Source: Candidatus Poseidoniaceae archaeon (GTDB lineage: Archaea > Thermoplasmatota > Poseidoniia > Poseidoniales > Poseidoniaceae). Taken from it: 10,868 nucleotides of DNA. Position 1 is the stretch's first letter. Each line of letters opens with the position of its first letter. Positions 5,954 to 10,868 of the stretch are shown piece by piece. The notes under the pieces are model-generated. The model saw only the letters and a program-made list of their open reading frames with translations. It did no database searches and had not been told where the DNA came from. Location: contig JAQXFL010000041.1 of NCBI GenBank assembly GCA_029250345.1, forward strand, positions 1 to 10,868. Reading direction: 5' to 3'. The translations under genes were made by a program, and so were the position numbers.

Positions 5954-8074
5954 TCAAGCGATTTGGAGCGTATCGTAACCAGATGGTCGAAGCATGCGGC
6001 CATGCTGACATAATTTCTCAATGACATCTTCAGCCGTAGAGCGGTCGATGTCGTAGCGCTCTGCTTCGTTAAATACCTCAATCAATTGTGCAACGCCGCC
6101 GTTATTTGCGGATAGTGCTGCAACGATTTCCATAATTGCTTTCTCACGGTTACGTGTTTTGCCTTTCTTTCCTGTGACCAGAGTCGTCTCATCAAAATTT
6201 CCACCCATGAGTTCTTCTCGCCACAGACGCGTCATTCGAACCGCTCTTTGAGCATCTTCCATCGTTGCAACTTGTGATAGGCGGATACGCGCACTGGCTT
6301 CAGCAAGTCTTGCGAGTGCTTCCAAGGCACGGGCAGTTATGGCAACGCTGTCGTTGGAATCGCCCGTCTGCTTACGGGTTTCGACATAGAAATTGACAAT
6401 ACAATCCCGAGCATCTGGTTCGAGATTTGGATGAACTGTGCGCTTTGAGTATGCGATGTACTTCCGTATCAAATCACGAGAGAGAACATCTCCACTTTCA
6501 GCAGATGATTCAATTCCCGAACGTGACTTGGCTTTGGTCGGGTCTGGAGCACTGCCTTCATTGACCAACAATTCACTGATACCTTGCAATCGATTACTGA
6601 TAATGTGGTGGGCGATCTTTGCATCCTTTTCCAATTCAGGATCGTCGGTAAGCAACCAAATAATATCGAACCGAGAAACCAACGGCGGTGCAAGATTGAT
6701 TTGTGCTGTGAAAGGGACCTCCGAGACTGGCTCAAACCGGCCGTTTTTCGGGTTTGCAGCGGCGAGAACAGCGCATCGAGTACGAAGGCTGGCGTTTATT
6801 CCAGCTTTCGAGATGGAGATTTTTTGCTGTTCCATCGCTTCGTGCATACTGGAGCGGTCTCCCTCATTCATTTTGTCGAATTCGTCAATCGCTGCGAGTC
6901 CGAGGTCTGCAAGAACAAGCGCACCTGCTTCCAGTGTCCATCGGCCATCAGCAGCGGCATCCTGTACAGCAGCAGCGGTCAATCCTGCAGCTGACGCCGA
7001 CTGACCGGAGGTGAATCGACCCCGCGGTGAAATCGTCGACATGTAACTGAGCAGCTGCGATTTTGCAACCCCTGGATCACCCATCAAAAGAATGTGAATA
7101 TCGCCTCGGTTACGAGTACCGTCTGAGTTGAGGCGGGCAACGCCACCAAACAACTGAAGCATCAACGATTGTTTGACATAATCCATTCCGAAAATTGACG
7201 GTGCAATGCTCTTTGTGAACATTTCATAGATATCTGGCCTACGAGCCAATTCTTTAATCTCGAGTTCCTCATCCTCAGTAATGACAATCTCCTCAAGAGG
7301 GATGTTTTGCCGCTCCAATGAATGAATACGGAGGAAAATATCGAACACTGGAGTGTCTTTACCGCCTTTTCGTTGAGAGCGTATGAATAAAACTCCGTTT
7401 GCCTTAACGCGGTCACCCGGATTGAGTTTACCTGCAAGGTCATGTTCCGCAATACAGATGATTCGCTCCGGTTGTATTCCACCTTTCATTTGCTCTGGTA
7501 ATTCTTGCAATTCCATGAATTGTGAGTTGATAAGAATCGAATCTTTCTGTATCAGTTCAAAACGGGTTTGCCGCTTTGCACGACCGCATCCTCCGTCCAA
7601 TTGTTGGCATTCAATCGGCTCGATAAGTTCCTGTTCGTTGGGTTGATTGATCAACATGGAATGGCCACATGCCACACATTCGAAGGTCGCTGCATAAATT
7701 CGTGGGCGTACTCCAGATATTTTGGTGGTCACTGCGTCGATGGCCAGCATCATGCCAATATCATCGGCACGTAATTGCGAGACGGTTCGAACTTGGTCCA
7801 CCGGCAAGTGTACAATACGAACGAATGGATACATGGTGGTGTGACCTGCATCCATGAGGAATTGACGGAGCGCTTGGTTTGAGGCATGGAAGTGAAGTTC
7901 CGGGTGCTGGACGATGTCATGTGCGAACTCGTGGTCAAATCCTTCGATAACCCGGTAAGAGACTTCCAAAGATTGTTCATCGGGCCACATCTGTGCGAGG
8001 TTGTGAACCGATTCGGCAAAATGGTCTTGAATAAGGGAGGTCCAACGTGCTGGTAGGTCGAATTCTTGGAGCAT
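5954..8074 (-). CDS. mcm: Replicative DNA helicase MCM
   Basis: Archaeal minichromosome maintenance helicase, the hexameric AAA+ motor that unwinds DNA at replication forks. The 706 residues divide into an N-terminal domain with an oligonucleotide fold and a zinc ribbon (C133, C136, C156, C163), followed by the AAA+ core. The core shows Walker A GDPGVAKSQ (332-340, K338), the helix-2 region, Walker B LAAIDEFDKM (393-402), the presensor-1 hairpin around KAGI (423-426), sensor 1 AAANP (438-442) and the arginine finger SRFD (467-470). A polar, Ser-rich spacer (about 502-530) precedes the lid region. Residues about 640-706 look like the C-terminal winged helix. There is no intein at Walker A or Walker B, sites often occupied in archaeal mcm genes. 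The ATG at 8074 has AGGTGA 5 bases upstream. It is the first gene of the minus-strand cluster and is divergent from the esterase. Confidence 0.98.
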   Translation of the reverse strand: MLQEFDLPARWTSLIQDHFAESVHNLAQMWPDEQSLEVSYRVIEGFDHEFAHDIVQHPELHFHASNQALRQFLMDAGHTTMYPFVRIVHLPVDQVRTVSQLRADDIGMMLAIDAVTTKISGVRPRIYAATFECVACGHSMLINQPNEQELIEPIECQQLDGGCGRAKRQTRFELIQKDSILINSQFMELQELPEQMKGGIQPERIICIAEHDLAGKLNPGDRVKANGVLFIRSQRKGGKDTPVFDIFLRIHSLERQNIPLEEIVITEDEELEIKELARRPDIYEMFTKSIAPSIFGMDYVKQSLMLQLFGGVARLNSDGTRNRGDIHILLMGDPGVAKSQLLSYMSTISPRGRFTSGQSASAAGLTAAAVQDAAADGRWTLEAGALVLADLGLAAIDEFDKMNEGDRSSMHEAMEQQKISISKAGINASLRTRCAVLAAANPKNGRFEPVSEVPFTAQINLAPPLVSRFDIIWLLTDDPELEKDAKIAHHIISNRLQGISELLVNEGSAPDPTKAKSRSGIESSAESGDVLSRDLIRKYIAYSKRTVHPNLEPDARDCIVNFYVETRKQTGDSNDSVAITARALEALARLAEASARIRLSQVATMEDAQRAVRMTRLWREELMGGNFDETTLVTGKKGKTRNREKAIMEIVAALSANNGGVAQLIEVFNEAERYDIDRSTAEDVIEKLCQHGRMLRPSGYDTLQIA

Positions 8075-8141
8075 TTAGGTCACCTTTGGAACGCAGGAGA
8101 GACTCCCGACTTCGGAACAATATTGGCAACGGTATTTAGGC
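8075..8141. promoter_or_regulatory. Divergent promoter region between mcm and esterase
   Basis: This 67-bp spacer separates the two divergent starts. AT-rich TATA-like stretches are AATATT (8119-8124) and, on the minus strand, CCTAAATACC (8140-8131). The latter would place an mcm transcript start near 8108, leaving a short leader that contains the AGGTGA site. The assignment rests on position and base composition only. Confidence 0.4.
8080..8085 (-). promoter_or_regulatory. Shine-Dalgarno site of mcm
   Basis: AGGTGA on the minus strand with a 5-base spacer to the ATG at 8074. It fixes the mcm start and shows that mcm has a leadered transcript. Confidence 0.7.
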
Positions 8142-9305
8142 GTGTCCGAACAAAAAACCCACCCCCTTACTTCCACTGGAGAAACGCATGCTTGTCAGCC
8201 TGCGATTCTTGATGAAACCCATGTCCACTGCCAATCGGCCATAACCGCAGGAAAGATGAGGAAGGAGGCTTTCGCCTACACCATGCCCAAGCACGCGTTT
8301 GCTCCAGTCTTAGGTCGATTTCAACGATGGACCCTTGACTCGACACTTCTTGAAAATCGACTGGGAGACCCGACTGAGAGGGAAGTTCTCACCCACATCA
8401 GCCCTGAAGGCATGGCCCTTCTATCTGAAGGGCAAACGCTACCTGTGCTGATTTATCTGGCTCCTTTCACTTCTTCGGGTCCGGCTCGAGCTGGTTGGAA
8501 AGCATTCGCTGAAACGCTACCTCAACGGCATGAACGCTTGGTAAAGTCAGGTGCCATGAAGCCAGCTGTTCTTGTTATGCCGGACACCTTTACTACACTT
8601 GGTGGAAACCAATTCGTCGACTCACCTGTTCTAGGAAAATGGTCAACATGGCTTGCTGAGGCGTTAAAGCCCGCAATCGAGGAACGGTATGCAACCAATG
8701 GAAAATTCGGCCTCATTGGAAAATCCTCGGGAGGATACGGTGCAGTTGTCAATGCAATGCTGCAACCAAATGTTTGGGATGGAGTGGCTTGTCATTCCGG
8801 AGACATGGGCTTTGAAACCATGTTCATGCCAACGTTTGCTGAAACCCTTACGCATGTTTCAAAATATGGCGGCGCTGCCGATTATGTCGCTCATATTCAA
8901 AATGCTGAGCGGCTTTCTGGACCAGATTTTCATTCGCTGATGATATGCGCCATGGCTGCATCCTACGACCCTCGCCCAAGCACCATTGAAAACCCGCTTG
9001 GCATTGTGCTCCCAGTCAACACCGAAACCGCAGATATTCTTCCTGAGGCTTGGAATCAGTGGCTTAAATTCGACCCAATTCAAATGGTACATGCCCATCA
9101 ACAGCACCTTGCAAAACTTGAGGCGTTGTTCATCGACTGCGGAGGCCAAGACCAATATCACATCCAATACGGCAGCAGAAAATTTGTCGAACTTCTCAAT
9201 TCGTTTGAAATTGAACACACTTGGGAGGAGTTCGTTGGGACGCATTCTGGTATTGATCACCGACTCGATCTCAGTTTTGCTTTCCTCAGTCAGAAACTGG
9301 CCTGA
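8142..9305 (+). CDS. Alpha/beta-hydrolase esterase (esterase D / FrmB-like family)
   Basis: Serine hydrolase of the putative esterase family that includes S-formylglutathione hydrolase, esterase D and enterochelin esterase; the physiological substrate is unknown. Numbering from the GTG at 8142 (387 residues), family features are LGDPTERE (74-81), PVLIYLAPF (101-109), GGNQFVDSP (154-162) and the nucleophile elbow GKSSGGYG (193-200) with S195. The acid is probably D337 in GGQDQYH, and the histidine H368 or H373 in GTHSGIDHR. No signal peptide or membrane segment is visible, so a cytoplasmic enzyme is expected. The start is uncertain: family similarity begins near residue 58, and ATG codons at 8256 (weak AGGA upstream) and 8283 (AGGAGG 14 bases upstream) are alternatives. 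The first 38 residues carry a short repeated Cys/His motif. It is divergent from mcm and lies 54 bases before purM, with which it may be co-transcribed. Confidence 0.82.
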   Translation: MSEQKTHPLTSTGETHACQPAILDETHVHCQSAITAGKMRKEAFAYTMPKHAFAPVLGRFQRWTLDSTLLENRLGDPTEREVLTHISPEGMALLSEGQTLPVLIYLAPFTSSGPARAGWKAFAETLPQRHERLVKSGAMKPAVLVMPDTFTTLGGNQFVDSPVLGKWSTWLAEALKPAIEERYATNGKFGLIGKSSGGYGAVVNAMLQPNVWDGVACHSGDMGFETMFMPTFAETLTHVSKYGGAADYVAHIQNAERLSGPDFHSLMICAMAASYDPRPSTIENPLGIVLPVNTETADILPEAWNQWLKFDPIQMVHAHQQHLAKLEALFIDCGGQDQYHIQYGSRKFVELLNSFEIEHTWEEFVGTHSGIDHRLDLSFAFLSQKLA

Positions 9306-9359
9306 TAGGGCATGCATTGGAGGCGGTGAGTTCATCATACGCCTTCCATTGAAGGTGGC

Positions 9360-10484
9360 ATGGCCGAACCCATGGACTATGCAAGTGCAGGTGTCGATAT
9401 TGACCTTGAAGGCTCAGCAGTCGCCTCTCTCATCGCATCACTGAGCGCGTCAAGTAGACCCGCAGGAACGCCAGGCGCTCCGGTAGATTTGCCTGGTGGA
9501 TTCGGAGGATTAATCGAGTTCGGCGATTCATTGCTGGCCCTAGCAACGGATGGAGTAGGAAGCAAGTTACAAATCGCTTCTGCCCTCAAGCAATGGGGCG
9601 GTGTTGGAATTGACTGCATGGCCATGAACGTCAATGATTTGTTATGTGTCGGTGCTGAACCGATTGCATTTGTTGATTATGTCGCAGTCCCTAAACCGGA
9701 CCCAGAAACCCACGCTGCATTGGGTGCTTCCCTTGCTGAAGCCTGCCGACTTGCTCGTGTTACGCTCGCTGGAGGCGAGACGGCATCACTCCCAGGCATT
9801 GTCACTGAACTCGACCTTTCTGGAACTGCCCTAGGCTACGTCAAGAAGGGGAACGCAATTACTGGTGAGCATCTGAAATCAGGTGATGTTTTGATCGGTC
9901 TTCCATCATCTGGAATCCATTCAAACGGCTACTCCTTGGTTCGACGCGTCATGGAGCACACGGGCCATGAGTACACCGATGATGCTCCATTCAATGTGGC
10001 AAGCGTCGGCCGCAGTGTTCTGCACTTTGATGGCCATGACGACGCTCAGTTTACGCTTGGAGAAGTGTTCCTTAACCCAACTCGCATCTATTGCGACCCT
10101 ATTGTCGACCTCCTCAAGCATGCAGAAACGGATGAGGCACGTTTTACGCTGTCCGATATTCGCGCCATCTGCCACGTTACCGGTGGCGGACTGTCCAACC
10201 TGTTGCGACTTCATGATTCGCTCGGATGGCACATCGATGCGCCACTGCCCCCGCATCCAGAATTCAACTGGCTGCAAGAAGTCGGCGGCATCGAGACCCG
10301 TGAAATGTACCGTACGTTCAACATGGGCACTGGCATGATCATAGCCGTGTCAAGTGAGCATGCTGAATCCATTGCTGCTTGGCTCGAAGAGCGTATGCTC
10401 GGCACGCGCATCATCGGTCAAGTCAACGACCAAGGTCACAAGGTCACCCACGCCCTTGAAGGCGTCGAGTTCTCGCATTACTGA
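9360..10484 (+). CDS. purM: Phosphoribosylformylglycinamidine cyclo-ligase (AIR synthetase)
   Basis: PurM uses ATP to close formylglycinamidine ribonucleotide into aminoimidazole ribonucleotide, the fifth step of purine synthesis in the cytoplasm. The 374-residue protein shows DYASAGVDID (6-15), DGVGSK (64-69), NVNDLLCVGAEP (90-101), GGETA (138-142), GLPSSGIHSNGYSLV (180-194), HVTGGGLSNLLR (272-283) and FNMGTGM (320-326). Together these are the full set of PurM ATP- and substrate-binding signatures. Length is slightly above the bacterial ~345, with a loop at about 205-235. The ATG at 9360 follows GAAGGTGG almost directly. The only in-frame upstream codons before a stop at 9327 contain no standard start, so 9360 or the ATG at 9372 are the options. 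The 54-base gap from the esterase holds no other gene. The stop lies inside an inverted repeat facing a convergent gene. Confidence 0.97.
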   Translation: MAEPMDYASAGVDIDLEGSAVASLIASLSASSRPAGTPGAPVDLPGGFGGLIEFGDSLLALATDGVGSKLQIASALKQWGGVGIDCMAMNVNDLLCVGAEPIAFVDYVAVPKPDPETHAALGASLAEACRLARVTLAGGETASLPGIVTELDLSGTALGYVKKGNAITGEHLKSGDVLIGLPSSGIHSNGYSLVRRVMEHTGHEYTDDAPFNVASVGRSVLHFDGHDDAQFTLGEVFLNPTRIYCDPIVDLLKHAETDEARFTLSDIRAICHVTGGGLSNLLRLHDSLGWHIDAPLPPHPEFNWLQEVGGIETREMYRTFNMGTGMIIAVSSEHAESIAAWLEERMLGTRIIGQVNDQGHKVTHALEGVEFSHY

Positions 10485-10495
10485 GTAAACTCAGT
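10480..10495. repeat. Perfect inverted repeat between convergent stops (possible bidirectional terminator)
   Basis: ACTGAGT-AA-ACTCAGT, two perfect 7-base arms with a 2-base centre. It starts in the last purM codon, includes the TGA stop and ends one base before the complement of the facing gene's TGA (10496-10498). As RNA it could form a 6-bp hairpin with a TAAA loop on either strand. No clear T-tract follows, so a terminator role is only suggested. Confidence 0.45.
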
Positions 10496-10868
10496 TCACT
10501 CGGTTGATTCTTCAGCGACTTCTTCCTGAGGTGGAACAGACTCGAATGCCTTTTCTTCCTCTTCACTGGACATCATTTTAACTCCGAGACCAAGACAAGC
10601 GATTGCACCAATCAAAAGAAGCGGTGCAATGAAGTCGGTAGGAACGTCGAAGTTTGTCCAGTAGGTCAATGCCTTCTGATTTGTAGTGACGCTCGAAGCA
10701 AGGTCCTCAGCATCTGCATCTCCAATTTCAGAACTGGATGTAATCATGAACACAGCCTGCAAGTCACTTGCATTAGGCGCAGTGTGTTGATCAGTGATTG
10801 GGCGCATGTCCAACCAGAAGGTCGATTCCGAAGAGCCTGCGATGATGGTTCCACTCAATTGCTCTGCT
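10496..10868 (-). CDS. C-terminal part of an unrecognised membrane protein with acidic cytoplasmic tail
   Basis: The frame is open from the right edge to the TGA at 10496-10498, giving 123 visible residues; the start lies outside the window. I do not recognise a family. Residues 1-78 are polar and rich in Asp, Ser, Thr and Asn, consistent with an extracytoplasmic domain. Residues about 79-98 (FIAPLLLIGAIACLGLGVKM) form a single membrane helix, followed by a 25-residue strongly acidic tail (SSEEEEKAFES and more) that would lie inside the cell. A TTG at 10858 could act as a start, but the frame continues upstream in codons, so a truncated longer gene is more likely. It is convergent with purM, 11 bases apart. 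Confidence 0.6.
   Translation of the reverse strand, partial: AEQLSGTIIAGSSESTFWLDMRPITDQHTAPNASDLQAVFMITSSSEIGDADAEDLASSVTTNQKALTYWTNFDVPTDFIAPLLLIGAIACLGLGVKMMSSEEEEKAFESVPPQEEVAEESTE

Noticed and set aside
6438..7004. A 188-codon open frame on the plus strand inside mcm
   Set aside because: It lies opposite the highly conserved MCM AAA+ core, so the frame is a by-product of that sequence; no ribosome site or domain is seen.
5954..8074. Possible intein in mcm
   Set aside because: Walker A, Walker B and sensor regions are continuous at normal spacing and the length of 706 is normal for an intein-free MCM.
8859..9338. A 159-codon minus-strand open frame opposite the esterase
   Set aside because: It is antisense to the esterase catalytic region and has no plausible promoter, ribosome site or protein family.
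9306..9359. Small gene or RNA between the esterase and purM, suggested by a strong GGAGGCGGTGAG at 9319-9330
   Set aside because: No start codon at suitable spacing leads into a sustained frame distinct from purM, and 54 bases are too few for a tRNA; the site remains unexplained.
1..10868. tRNA or rRNA genes, CRISPR arrays, insertion sequences or prophage genes
   Set aside because: Spacers are at most 67 bases, no regular direct repeats were seen, and no transposase, integrase or phage protein was recognised.

Overview
The window looks like a compact chromosomal segment of a euryarchaeal-lineage archaeon. It carries an MCM replicative helicase, GatE (the archaea-specific subunit of the Glu-tRNA(Gln) amidotransferase) and Pth2-type peptidyl-tRNA hydrolases. 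Genes are packed tightly, with spacers of about 5 to 70 bases. Several starts are preceded by AGGTGA- or GGAG-type ribosome binding sites. The general style (moderate GC, signal-peptide-bearing beta-propeller, membrane protein with acidic tail) would fit a planktonic Thermoplasmatota lineage such as Marine Group II/III, but that placement is inference; no rRNA or tRNA gene is present to settle it.

Layout. Seven genes on the minus strand, read right to left, form one co-directional cluster: mcm (8074-5954); gatE (5908-3878); a secreted or membrane-anchored PQQ-like beta-propeller protein with a C-terminal transcobalamin-like DUF4430 domain (3872-2193); an ECF transporter S component (2151-1492); two tandem pth2 genes (1508-1140 and 1131-715); and a threonine aldolase (677-1) cut by the left edge. 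A 67-bp divergent region (8075-8141) separates mcm from two plus-strand genes: an alpha/beta-hydrolase esterase (8142-9305) and purM (9360-10484). A last minus-strand gene (10868-10496) is cut by the right edge. It converges on purM and encodes the C-terminus of a membrane protein with an acidic tail. A perfect 7+2+7 inverted repeat sits exactly between these two convergent stops.

How the genes relate. The left cluster mixes replication (MCM), tRNA-dependent glutamine formation (GatE), rescue of peptidyl-tRNA (two Pth2 proteins) and a PLP enzyme of glycine/threonine metabolism. In the middle lies a two-gene unit that reads as nutrient capture: an extracytoplasmic propeller/DUF4430 protein next to a small membrane S component. 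This is the most interesting part. The S component has the sequence signature of a family I associate with corrinoid uptake (CbrT-like), and DUF4430 is the transcobalamin-like C-terminal fold, so a vitamin B12 (or related ligand) acquisition module is a reasonable hypothesis. The second notable point is the pair of gaplessly alignable Pth2 paralogues, each of which has lost a different part of the otherwise conserved N-terminal motif.
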